64,000 nt of DNA from Perkinsus olseni. Its lineage: Eukaryota > Perkinsozoa > Perkinsida > Perkinsidae. The DNA lies in the NCBI GenBank assembly GCA_013115135.1, contig JABANP010000117.1:62001-126000 (forward strand). The letters are read 5' to 3'. Positions 53,839-63,529 of this stretch are shown here, piece after piece. Every line of letters begins with the position of its first letter. The first letter of the stretch is position 1. Under the pieces are notes generated by a model. The model did no database searches. It had not been told where the DNA came from and saw only the letters and a list, made by a program, of their open reading frames with translations. The position numbers and the translations under genes were made by a program.

Positions 53839-56574
53839 TCATCCGATATTCTGCCACTGCCATAAGGACAAGCTTCCATCTGCACAGCCAGTCACGAAGA
53901 GATTCGTGTTAACTAAAACGAGAAGAAAAATGCAACATGCCGGGATCGAACCCGGGACCTCCTCACCAAGTGATTTCACAATCCGAACGTCTGCGTTCTT
54001 CCTCTGCATAGCCGTTTGCCACCACACCAATGGCTTCAGCGTCGGCAGAGTATACGCCCGAACGCTACCATTCATTTGGCCCCACCAGAACTGAGAAGGA
54101 CCCTCAACGCCCGGCCGCATTCGACCGACCTACGTGCTGCCTTGCCGTTGATGACCACCCCATCCAGACAGGAATTGCAGCAGGGCTTGCGCAACTTGTC
54201 TCCGTTATGAACGTAGTTCAGGGCACAGTCCATGCTGGCGGTCTCGTTACCGCTGGGGAAGGGAGGGAAAATGTCGCGCGCCACGAAATTAGCGATTCGA
54301 CTCCTACTTAGGATCAAACACGAACAACTTGCCGTCCAATGTTATGGCCACGACGTGATTTTCGTATCTAACCAATAGAACCTCATCTGTGAACTGCAAG
54401 GATCAACCTTAGATACGCGCCCCGACGTTACTACATGAGCATCTTCATAACAGGACTTTGAGTATCTATCCGTCCCTGTATCGTGAGGTCCATAATACTA
54501 ATACCGGTAATGCCGCATACTCCGCCGATCCACATCGTTTGCTCGGCAATCTGATAATTACTATCAAGTCAAGACGTCCTAGTGGTACGGGTGTGAGCCA
54601 GTCAAGACAGGCGGTGAGCTTTTGTCTCCTCCAAGGCAGACGCGAGTATGCCGATCAAAATGATAGCCCTACTCGGAAGGGACTTCCACTATCACCACTA
54701 GCCCCCCATAAGTACCAAAATTTCCACGACCCAGGCATTGAAGCGTACTTGGCACGGTCAACCCCTGGCGTCTCTCCCAAAAGCGACGAGAACACGAGGA
54801 TATCGTAAAAAGGTAGACACCGAGTTTGGATACAACAAAGACGGTTTTATTTTCCAGATTGGGCACCATCAGAAACGTCTAGAAGACGAGTCCCTTCGAA
54901 GCACAAAACGCGATGAACGCTAATTTTGGTATTAATAATTAATAAAAATAATAGATACTCGTCTGTAAAAATTAAGGAGCGTGCCTTCCATTTCTTAGAC
55001 AAATTCGAAAAACTAGGACTTTCTGGTTCACGAGACGCATCATTTGGATTCAATAAAAGCTGGGTGGTACATACATTTTTGAAGCGTGGAATTTATCGAT
55101 ATATAGATTAACTATTCACTATTTATGACGGGACGCCGTCTATTTCTTTGATTATACATAATATACCTTTATAACCATTATTAATATTCATATGTAAGTT
55201 TATTATTATGCCTGAGTTACTACTTGTGCAATCAGTAATTATATAACCTTATATTTCATAAATAATTAATACTATCATTAATATTATATTATCTTTAACT
55301 AGTAATAATATAAATTTATTATTCTCTATTTACATGTACTATTACTTTATATTTAATCTTGTTGTTATTATAGGATTATTAGTCTCTAATATTATCAATT
55401 ATTATTTATTAATCTATTATATATATTTCCCCTACCTGTACTCAGTGAATAAGCGCTGAAAGGCCTCTAAGGGACGTGCGCGCCTCGAGTAACGTCGATG
55501 GTGAAAAACTGCCCCCCCTGCTGTTATTCGGGGCTTGAAGCTTGCAACAGATGCGAGCACCCGCCCGCTACTACCGTCATGCACTTCACAGGGTACCCGA
55601 TCTCGATGGTATGAGTATTTTGATAAGTCCCTTCCTTAGGGGTCCACAGCCGTACTGTGCCGTCCCATGATGACGTTACCAGTATCTATACCACATTTCC
55701 ACCGCATCACCCCTCAGCCACTACTACCCCTTGCAAGACGCCAAGACTATGTACTGCCTTCGCATGCCCCAGCAGATCAAACTGCGCGACCAGTGGTCTT
55801 GTCGAAGCTGAAGAAGGCCCCACATCCCTTCACGCGTCACCCCAGCAGGTTTATTACACTCGAACTCTACCGTCTTCCAGGCCGCAGAACATGACGCCTC
55901 CTCCCGTCATGTTGCCAGCCTCGTCCCGAGTCGGTTCGAAATGGACGGACATCACCGGCTGCCCGTCCGTGTCCACTATAAGGTCTGGTGTGAGCTCGAT
56001 GTGACCTGAAATGATGGAGATTATTCACTGCGCCACGAAATTGTCGTACCCGCAGGGGTTGGGACGGCCTTCCATGTGCGTAATTTACCGTCAGAACCAC
56101 CTGAATCATGCGATCTGTGTTTGCCTAGGGTCGACCTAAGATACTACCGGTGAACAGTGTATCGCCAATAAGGATAACGTCATTGATGCATTTTCCATCA
56201 GAATGTGCGTCAACAACTTCGTGCAACCTCTTCACGTAGTGAAGATACCTAAAGATACGCCTCAACCTTCATCCATGGCATTCACAGAAGAGGTTAACCT
56301 CACGCATATCTTATCATACTACCTGCAATCTCCTCCTCTTGGACAGTCTCCTGTCATGAAAGCCCGACAGGCCATAGTAGAAACATCCTCATCACACAGC
56401 GGTGGTGGCCCTGAATCAAAGGTATCTTAGGTTGACCCATGTACTTCTCGGAATATTACGATCTTCTTTGACCGGGCCACGGCTTCCTTTCCCTCGAACA
56501 GGACCTCTCAAGGGCCCTCGGCCTCGGCCGTGAGTACCACCACCCCGAGCTGAAGAAATATGCGGTTTTTTCAT
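53839..56574 (-). CDS. ZFWD-type protein: Gly/Arg-rich start, CCCH zinc finger, WD40 repeats
   Basis: ATG at 56572-56574 begins MKKPHISSARGGGTHGRGRG, an RGG-like basic start. A 49-nt intron (56411-56459) follows, then ACRAFMTGDCPRGGDC, the first three Cys of a CCCH finger. WD40 repeats are read from exon to exon: DVILIGDTLFTGGSDGKLRT then WK; VMFCGLEDGRVRV; FDLLGHAKAVHSLGVLQ; LVTSSWDGTVRLWTP; MWIGGVCGITGISIMD; VVAITLDGKLFVFDPK; LFVTGCADGSLSLWQW, ending at TGA 53839-53841. This order, one CCCH finger then a propeller, is that of plant ZFWD-type proteins, which probably bind RNA. At least nine short introns; one (about 54.6-55.5 kb) contains an AT-rich island. The exact chain in that interval is not settled. 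Confidence 0.75.
53913..54025 (-). repeat. tRNA-derived sequence inside a ZFWD intron
   Basis: The 113-nt intron contains a perfect B-box and T-arm on the - strand (CCCGGGTTCGATCCCGG) and upstream anticodon-arm-like sequence (GGATTGTGAAATC). The acceptor stem does not pair, so a functional tRNA is unlikely; a tRNA-derived SINE fragment is more probable. Confidence 0.45.
54880..55440. other. AT-rich island within the ZFWD gene
   Basis: Composition shifts sharply to A/T with TATTAAT-type words, unlike the flanking DNA. A + strand ORF at 54926-55111 (FHFLDKFEKLGLSGSRDASF) looks protein-like but matches nothing I know. It could be an inserted fragment of organellar or plasmid origin, or simply an AT-rich intron. 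Confidence 0.4.
56411..56459 (-). repeat. Introner-like intron, antisense copy of the GTATCTTAGGTTGA sequence
   Basis: The 49-nt intron is mostly one repeat: on the + strand 56422-56459 reads GTATCTTAGGTTGACCCATG then TACTTCTCGGAATATTAC. About 29 of 34 bases match 59964-59997, which lies in sense orientation in a COX10 intron. Confidence 0.65.
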
Positions 56575-58497
56575 CAGAAATTGCGGTCACGTTTTAGTGT
56601 ATTACGCCGGTGTTTGATGTTGCCTCCTCGAGAACCTCCCATGTGTTTATTAATACCAACTTTTCGTCAACAAATAACAATTAATGCAGCCGAAGGGGTC
56701 GTTGAATTCACAGGTAGTACACTGGTGGTGTAAGACCGTCGGTCGAAGACGATTATCCGGAGGGCGACGAAACAAATCGATCACCAGGGCGAGCGCTAAA
56801 GTCTCCGCGCGGTGTTGCTCATAGGAGTAACGGAGTATCTCTATTCCAACCATAGGTCGATTCATGACGATCACGAGTATAAAAGATACTCGCTGTGGTG
56901 ACAAGAGTAAGATATTTACCCTGAGCGGGCTAAGTAATAGTAAATATCATTTTGATTGATAAATTTTGGTGAATACTCGTACTCGTGCGTATCTTTTTTT
57001 CTGTATCTTGCACGAGTGATGCTGCTGAAAACTCCTTTCAGATTTTATTCTTCTTATTTTTCTCTACCAGAGCGTCATGCTCCTCCTCAGTAGACTACCC
57101 CTCACGGGCAGCGTTGCCCTTCCGTCCAGGATGTCCATGGTAATACACCACGGGATTGGTCACTGATCTAGCGAAAATATGTAGTTTTTTTCCGAGTATC
57201 GGAGACGCACCCCTTCTTTCATACCTGCTGTTTGCCTTTTTCTGTCGGGCGTATCCTTCACTAAAATGGATTCTTACTTGAAGTTGTTATTACTGAGTCA
57301 CAATTACTCATAGCGTGCAGAGAGGATATTGACAGTTAATTACAATGCAGTCCCACACGTAATATGAAAAACACTAGGTAAATTTCGATTTCGCTTTTCA
57401 TATCGCCAAATGCAGAATTGGAATGAGTGCTGAGCAGTGGCGGGCTTTGAGGTCGTATTGCTATTCCTTCATTTTTGGGTTTTTCATCGCGTTAGCGCGT
57501 AATTCTTGCGATGAACGAGTTCCTTGCTGGAATGGCGAGGTGAAATTCAGGTGGCCTTACGCCCAGCATGATAAAACGATCTACACGATCTAGCATCATT
57601 CGCGAAATGTTTCGACTTTCCGTTAGTTGTTTCGCAGTTTTAGCGTTCTCCTCTAGGCGAAAAACTGTAGACAAATTTCACGGGATGAGCTCCTACTGTA
57701 CAACCTTGGTGATGCGAAGAACGCGATTTACTTTCCATTTTTCACGCAAAAATCTTTTCTACGAAATGCTTAAAGCCATCGCCTTTTTTACTTGAAAGAA
57801 CGGCCGTTTGTGTATTACGGGGAGAACTCGGATGATATTACTGAAAATTATGTTGTTTGTTAACATGTGAATTAGTAGAGTAAGTTTTATATAATCTTCG
57901 ATTCATATATAATTTTCAATTTTATTAGCACTCTCCCAGGTTATTGATACTTATTGCATTGGCTATCGGAACAATTTTTAATGTTAATTAATTTGGTCCA
58001 GTTAAAATTCGCATAATCTTTGAATTTCTTGTTAGTTACTATCAATTGTCGAATTAGTTTTCAAAGTCGTATCTTGTTGATAGCAAGATTAGTGAGTATC
58101 CATTTGAACTCGCCAACTGCTGTTCCCGTCAGGTGACCGCCCGTCGGCCGTCCTCAGTATCATTAAAAAATAATACCTGTAATATTATAACTCGTACATC
58201 GACCTCCCGCACCACTCCGAGGCCTACAACCACGTCACTTGTGGGTTCTAGAGTATGTTATACATGCCACAGGTTGACCTATTTTGTATCTTGCATAGGT
58301 GACATCTGATGTAGTATCTTTGAGTGCTGCTACCGGGGTCGTCGTTGCTGATGTCGCGCCTGACCGAACCAACGTAAAATCGATAATAAGGGATTATTGG
58401 GTAGTATGGGAGAAGCGTATCTTTCAAGCTTGCACATGGCAGGTTGACCTTGAGTAAAGATACCCTCGCCCATAGTACAGTTTCGGTCTTCTTTCAG
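56575..58497. other. Region without recognised gene between divergent genes
   Basis: T-rich, with no coherent ORF. It should hold the promoter of the ZFWD gene and the 5' exons and presequence of COX10, which I could not pick out. Copies of GTATCTT-type words occur near 57000 and 58270-58430. Confidence 0.4.
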
Positions 58498-61400
58498 AAG
58501 CTCTCCAAAGGAGGGTTGTCGGTGTACGCGGCCCTGTCCGCCTTGCCGGGGTATTTGGTGTCCTGTGGCCTTCTCGATGGCATCAGCGGTGTCCTTCTGG
58601 GCTCTGCTGGGGTCTTCTCCGGGACGCTGTTGTGTGCTGCATCGTCACAGGTTATCAACCAGATGATGGAGAAGGAGAGAGATGCTAACATGGCGCGTAG
58701 GACCCTTTTTACTTGTTATTAACCATAGTGTGACCTGTTTTGTAGACTATGTAACTATGTTAATAATTTTATTTCAAGAAAATGCATTGCCTGAGGGTAT
58801 ATCTTTTGGTCCACTAGGCCGACTCCGCCATCGCCGGTTAACCTGATCCAACTTTTCTATTATGCCTTGTTTCATGAAGGGCATCATGAACTCCCTATTC
58901 AGTGGACTCATTTTCTATTCTGGATTTGATTTTTACACGTAAAGAAGGGGTTCCAAAATCGACTCTGAGTTTCAGAATTGGTTTATTGAACTCCCCTTCT
59001 GAACTCAGGATTACGGAATTGATTCTTAGGGGGTTCAGAACCGATTTATTTCGGCTCATTATCGCTCTTTCGTCTTTCTTGTGTGTGCCATTGCGTTTGT
59101 TCAGGTACTAAAAATCGTCCTCTACCGACGGGTAGAATCACCATGCCACAGGCTGGTGTGTTTGCGGGTGTCACCTGCAGTCTTGGCACTGCTATATTAT
59201 TCAACGTCGGAGGTAATGAGGAGTTGGGGAAGGTGTGGTATGACTTTGGAAATATTGTAGTTTGATAGTGATGCGACCGTTCGGGACGGTCTTGGCGTTA
59301 CCGACGAGAATCTTGAGGGATGGTGATTCCGGAATAGACGGGCGAGCGTGGTGTCAGGGACTACGTCCGGTCTCCTGAGTTGACGCGAGATCATTGATCG
59401 TAGGGAAATGAAAATTACTTGAATCTTAACTTATGAACTCTATGACTATCGATTGCACCCTAGCTTTCGCTAAGATATCTTAAGCTAAAGGAACATTACC
59501 GACACAATTGCCACAACACGTGGTTGAACTTGACCCGTTTGTCATTGCTGATGAGTGTGCAGGGATAGTAGCCTGAAGGGTTGGTGACGAGAATGAGAAT
59601 TGGGGAAAGATGACAGAAAATGGGCGAAATATTCCGTCTATGCGTTGATAATTTCTCAGCGTTTATAGATCTGCTTGGAAACCAGCGTTACTTGGTTTTT
59701 ACCATAGCGATTTCGTCCAGGTCCGATGCCGGCAGCAGTGGCGCTGTCAACAGCTGCCTTGTATACGATGGTCTATACACCAATGAAAGTGAAGTCGCCG
59801 TATAATACACATATTGGTAGTAGTAGGAGTTACGGAAAAGTTGGTATGCACGCATGGGAGTCAGGTTCTATCGCGGGGTCCTTACCCGTCCTTATAGGCT
59901 TCTCAGTTGCTGGTGTACCGCTGTTTGGTGACTTGGCGCCGTGGACACTCTTTCTGGTAGGTGGTATCTTAGGTTGATCATAGTACTTGTCGGAATCAAC
60001 TGGTAGAACGCAGCAGGTCAAATTGAGGGCAACGCTCCAGTATGCCTTGATAGCTCGTGGAGACTTATCGATCGGCTGGTCGAGGTCCTGCGTGTGGTGC
60101 CTGAGCATTTATTCTGGGAGTATCTTTGGTTGATCATGGTTCTTCTCGGATTCGAGAGTATCTTAGGTTGATCATGGTTCTTCTCGGATTCGAGAGTATA
60201 GTAGGTTGATCATGGTTTTTCTCGGATTTGAGAGTATCTTAGGTTGATCATGGTTTTTCTCGGATTTGAGAGTATCTTAGGTTGATCATGGTTTTTCTCG
60301 GATTTGAGAGTATCTTAGGTTGATCATGGTTTTTCTCGGATTTGAGAGTATCTTAGGTTGATCATGGTTCTTCTCGGATTCGAGAGTATAGTAGGTTGAT
60401 CATGGTTTTTCTCGGATTTGAGAGTATCTTAGGTTGATCATGGTTTTTCTCGGATTTGAGAGTATCTTAGGTTGATCATGGTTCTTCTCGGATTTGAGAG
60501 TATCTTAGGTTGATCATGGTTTTTCTCGGATTCGAGAGTATCTTAGGTTGATCATGGTTCTTCTCGGATTCGAGAGTATCTTAGGTTGATCATGGTTCTT
60601 CTCGGATCTTGGAGTATCTTAGGTTGATCATGGTTCTTCTCGGATCTTGGAGTATCTTAGGTTGATCATGGTTCTTCTCGGATCTTGGAGTATCTTAGGT
60701 TGATCATGGTTCTTCTCGGATCTTGGAGTATCTTAGGTTGACTCGTGCTTTTCTCAGTTACAAACATTGTGGCAATTTCCTCATTTCTATGCACTAGCGT
60801 GGCTCTTCCGAGTTGATTATTCTCGCGCCGGATACCGAATGTTTCCCTTGGCGGACGAGACTGGTCACGAAACAGCAGCTATGTGTATGTGCTCGTGCGT
60901 ACTATTTGTCATACCATCTTTCCCCCAAATCTCAGGTCGTCCCTACATGATCGCTCTAGCAGCCCTTCCAGTGGCAGCCTCTGCGCTGGGAGTAACTAGT
61001 TGGATGTTTGCCTTCTCCGGAATGGTAATAATGGCAGATCGGTGGAAGCCATAAAAATCTATCAAACAGCGTACCCTTGACGGAAGTTGAAGTATGACGG
61101 GTTGCCCAGTTATTTAACGACGTTCATTGTAATCTCATTACTACAACTTAGTAGTTGTAAGGATAAAGTGCCTTCAACTGGTTCAGGAAGATCTCAAACA
61201 CCGCTTTTTTGTATTTCCCACTCGTCTCCTTTTTTCGTTTCCAGACAAAAATCTTTTTTCCTTTTCTCATCTTCTATTGTCTATTATCTCGTCTATTGCT
61301 AAATTTTTTCGTGAATTTTTGAGGAGAAAATTTTACCAGGGTTGATGATGGTCGTGGCATGGGGGCCTCTCTAGGTGCCCAATTTGGTCTATTACCGTTA

Positions 61401-61757
61401 CGGATTTGCAAGATTCTCCAAGAGTCCAAGTGGCGCCTCAGCTCGAAGATATTTCCTCCACTCTGTATGGTATCTTGGTGCCATGATGGGACTTTTTGTG
61501 CTTCATGCACAGCGTAAGTCTTCGCGGTGCGGAGAGTATCTTTATGTGCATGCGTGCAAGGTCCGCACAGCAAAGGTGAAGAGAAGGATTCGGACGGGAG
61601 GGGTTCGTGGTTCTCCCATGAGATCGACTTTGCCGACTGGCGGACTGAATTCCGAGCCAAGATAGAGAAGAAATGGTGTATTCATGACTGGCTGAAGTTT
61701 GATCCGACGGTAGGGGCGTTGAGGAATTGCAAGATTGCAAGATTTGGTGATTATTGA
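58498..61757 (+). CDS. COX10: COX10, protoheme IX farnesyltransferase (heme O synthase), 5' end not found
   Basis: Mitochondrial inner-membrane enzyme adding a farnesyl group to heme B for cytochrome c oxidase. Exons: 58498-58696, 59105-59212, 59721-59816, 59865-59956, 60758-61024, 61375-61513, 61576-61757, all in phase. Motifs of the CyoE/UbiA family: QVINQMMEKERDANMARTKN with the N-x-x-x-D-x-x-M-x-R-T prenyl-diphosphate site, NRPLPTGRI, YTMVYTPMKVKSPYNTHIGS, and LWQFPHFYALAWLFRVDYSR with GYRMFPL, the second Asp-containing loop. Several hydrophobic spans fit the 7-9 expected. The C-terminal exon adds about 60 charged residues (REEKDSDGRGSWFSHEIDFA) absent from typical family members. The 801-nt intron before 60758 holds a minisatellite. 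The N-terminal targeting exon is missing from my model. Confidence 0.9.
59213..59243 (+). repeat. Shared intron-start sequence, copy 3 (COX10 intron)
   Basis: GTAAT then GAGGAGTTGGGGAAGG and TGTGGTATGA, two mismatches in 31 to the copy at 8576. It starts exactly at the intron donor. The 48-nt COX10 intron at 59817-59864 has a looser version (GGAGTTACGGAAAAGTTGGT). Confidence 0.65.
59964..59997 (+). repeat. Introner-like GTATCTTAGGTTGA sequence, sense copy
   Basis: Starts seven bases after the COX10 intron donor at 59957. It continues GATCATAGTACTTGTCGGAA and is about 85% identical to the antisense copy in the ZFWD intron and to the minisatellite unit downstream. Confidence 0.65.
60118..60725 (+). 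repeat. Minisatellite, 16 x 38 bp, inside a COX10 intron
   Basis: Sixteen units of exactly 38 bases, each starting GAGTATCTTAGGTTGATCAT then GG, with T/C variation in the TTTTTCTCGG part. Variants are ordered: TTCGA and TTTGA types first, then a homogeneous CTTG group at the right end. A diverged 17th unit starts at 60726. Confidence 0.95.
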
Positions 61758-62073
61758 TCAGGTTGCTCGAGAGCTATGCCCTCCCTCGACCGGCATCTTT
61801 GTGAATCGCTAGCATTGCTGGTGAGTATCTTTTATTCCGTGCGTTGCACGGGTCGACCTGTTGCATGTCAGGTATCTTAGGTTGATGATGACATTGCACC
61901 ATGTGTAGAGATTCTTGAACGTTTTTATGAAATGTTTTGGAACGATGCTTTGGAAGGTGTTGGGTTTGAAAGTATCAATCCGGGGAGGAGAGGGTTGGGG
62001 TATGCGTGCAAATTCATACCACTCCTTTCGGAAATCGTCTGTCATATCTAATACGTGATGAAGTTGAGAGAAG

Positions 62074-63201
62074 ATGCCCTCGATCTGGATCGAACCTGGG
62101 TGTGCTAGCTGCTGCAGAGATTGTTCCTGCGATAACCATTCTGCCAGTATGCCTGCCGGTGGCCTGATTGACGTGTTTGCCCTTCTAGAAAGCAAGAGGC
62201 CTGCCAAGAGAGCCCTGCAGGCGGCATCTGATTGGCTGCTGAATTTCTGCGCTCAGCCGGCCGTCCGGAACTCCCTTCCCATCGTCGTGGACGCCTTCGA
62301 CTTACTTTCGAGAAATCGGGCCGTCTCGCCTCGTCTGGCTGAGACGGTCGGGTGTTGGGTCACGAGAGAATGCGCACAGCGAAGATTTCCGATCAGGGTA
62401 TCTTTGGATTTGCTGGTGGCGTTTGCTGGGGTTAACCAAAGGCATGAGGGGTTGCTCAGTTTATTATCGAAGAATCTTTCGGTTGAGCTTGCACTTGACG
62501 GATTAGGTGAGATTGAAATATCTTCATTGGCCGGAGCATACGCCCGTCTGGAGTACCTCGACGAGGAAGTAATGGCGGCGATTTTGAAAGTTCTAGCGGA
62601 GCGAAGCACCCGACTGGCGTGGCGCACCTATGCTGTTGTCCTCCATGCCATGGCCACGCTGCGGTATCGGCCGACAGAAGTGAACCCGCTGGGCTGGGGC
62701 GGTCGGCTGAGCTGGCTCCAGGCGAGGGACTACTCGGCTGTTCTTTGGGCCTGCGGGAGTTTGCAGTGGAAGGTGGATGAGAGAATTAGGAGGAGGTGCT
62801 TGAGGGATCTTGGCTCGAGTACTCGAGAGGTGACGCCGATTGATATTTGTAGTATCTTGACGGCATTCGCGTACGATGCAGGAGAGGTTGAGCTTGCTGA
62901 GGTGATTGATATTTCGGTTGGGAAAAGATACGCCCCTTCGGCGATGTTGGGCAGACAGTTGGCGGCGGCAATGGCAGGGAATTTTGGCGTGATGAATCTT
63001 CTGAAGTTGGATTCGTTGAGGGTGATACGGATGGTTTTGGGTACGTACGAAAGGGACAAAAAAGAAGCTAGCTCGAGCGGAGCGGAGCAGGAGGTGCGCA
63101 CTGTTCTGGGTAGAATGGGGGTGTCGACTGAAGCAGAGGTGGGCGTGGGGTGGTACTCGGTAGATGTTGTTATTACTACCAGCATGGACGATGGTTTATG
63201 A
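62074..63201 (+). CDS. RAP-like (FAST/OPR-type) organellar RNA-binding protein, RAP end apparently truncated
   Basis: 375 codons, single exon as read. A better start may be the ATG at 62149 (MPAGGLIDVFALLESKRPAK). The body is helical and Leu/Ala-rich with about 35-residue repeats such as EISSLAGAYARLEYLDEEVM and DYSAVLWACGSLQWKVDERI, the layout of alveolate RAP and heptatricopeptide-type proteins that act on mitochondrial or plastid RNA. Near the C-terminus EVRTVLGRMGVSTEAEVGVG then WYSVDVVI matches the beginning of a RAP domain (GYSVDIA...), but the protein stops about ten residues later, before the expected EVDGP-HF part. Either the remainder is spliced on or the copy is cut short. Confidence 0.55.
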   Translation: MPSIWIEPGCASCCRDCSCDNHSASMPAGGLIDVFALLESKRPAKRALQAASDWLLNFCAQPAVRNSLPIVVDAFDLLSRNRAVSPRLAETVGCWVTRECAQRRFPIRVSLDLLVAFAGVNQRHEGLLSLLSKNLSVELALDGLGEIEISSLAGAYARLEYLDEEVMAAILKVLAERSTRLAWRTYAVVLHAMATLRYRPTEVNPLGWGGRLSWLQARDYSAVLWACGSLQWKVDERIRRRCLRDLGSSTREVTPIDICSILTAFAYDAGEVELAEVIDISVGKRYAPSAMLGRQLAAAMAGNFGVMNLLKLDSLRVIRMVLGTYERDKKEASSSGAEQEVRTVLGRMGVSTEAEVGVGWYSVDVVITTSMDDGL

Positions 63202-63529
63202 CGTTTCAGAGAGGGAAGGGACTTGGGTTGGCTGGTATCTTGTATTTTGTATTTTGTCTTTTCCTTTGGTGGACCTCGATTATCTTGGGCATGGGTCGAC
63301 CTAGGATACGCCTTCATCTTTTACCTCAACGTAGTGTCGTTTTGACAGCCCTTCTCCTCGAGCTCTCCTAAATCCTTCTTCTGTATGTTCGCCATCGCCA
63401 CGACCGCTTCAGATAGTGGCCGGGACGCGGGAGGATTCACCACCCGGTGTCCTCGAACATGTTTGGACATCATCATTTCCGCTTCTCTCATGGCCATGGT
63501 CATTCAGTTCTCTCCCCTACCATCCTAAT
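63202..63529. other. Spacer between RAP-like and carboxypeptidase genes
   Basis: Contains one antisense GTATCCTAGGTCGACCC-type word at 63293-63309. No gene supported. Confidence 0.4.

Noticed and set aside
53940..54015. Functional tRNA-His or tRNA-Ser gene.
   Set aside because: The T-arm is perfect but only four acceptor pairs form and the anticodon arm is wrong.
60118..60725. CRISPR-like or coding tandem repeat.
   Set aside because: Units are directly adjacent with no spacers, and the array lies inside a well-supported COX10 intron with stops in all frames.
61809..62207. 132-codon - strand ORF with KEWYEFARI, resembling motifs at 8.6 and 10.4 kb.
   Set aside because: It overlaps the RAP-like gene's start, has no splice partner or domain, and the resemblance comes from a short shared nucleotide motif.
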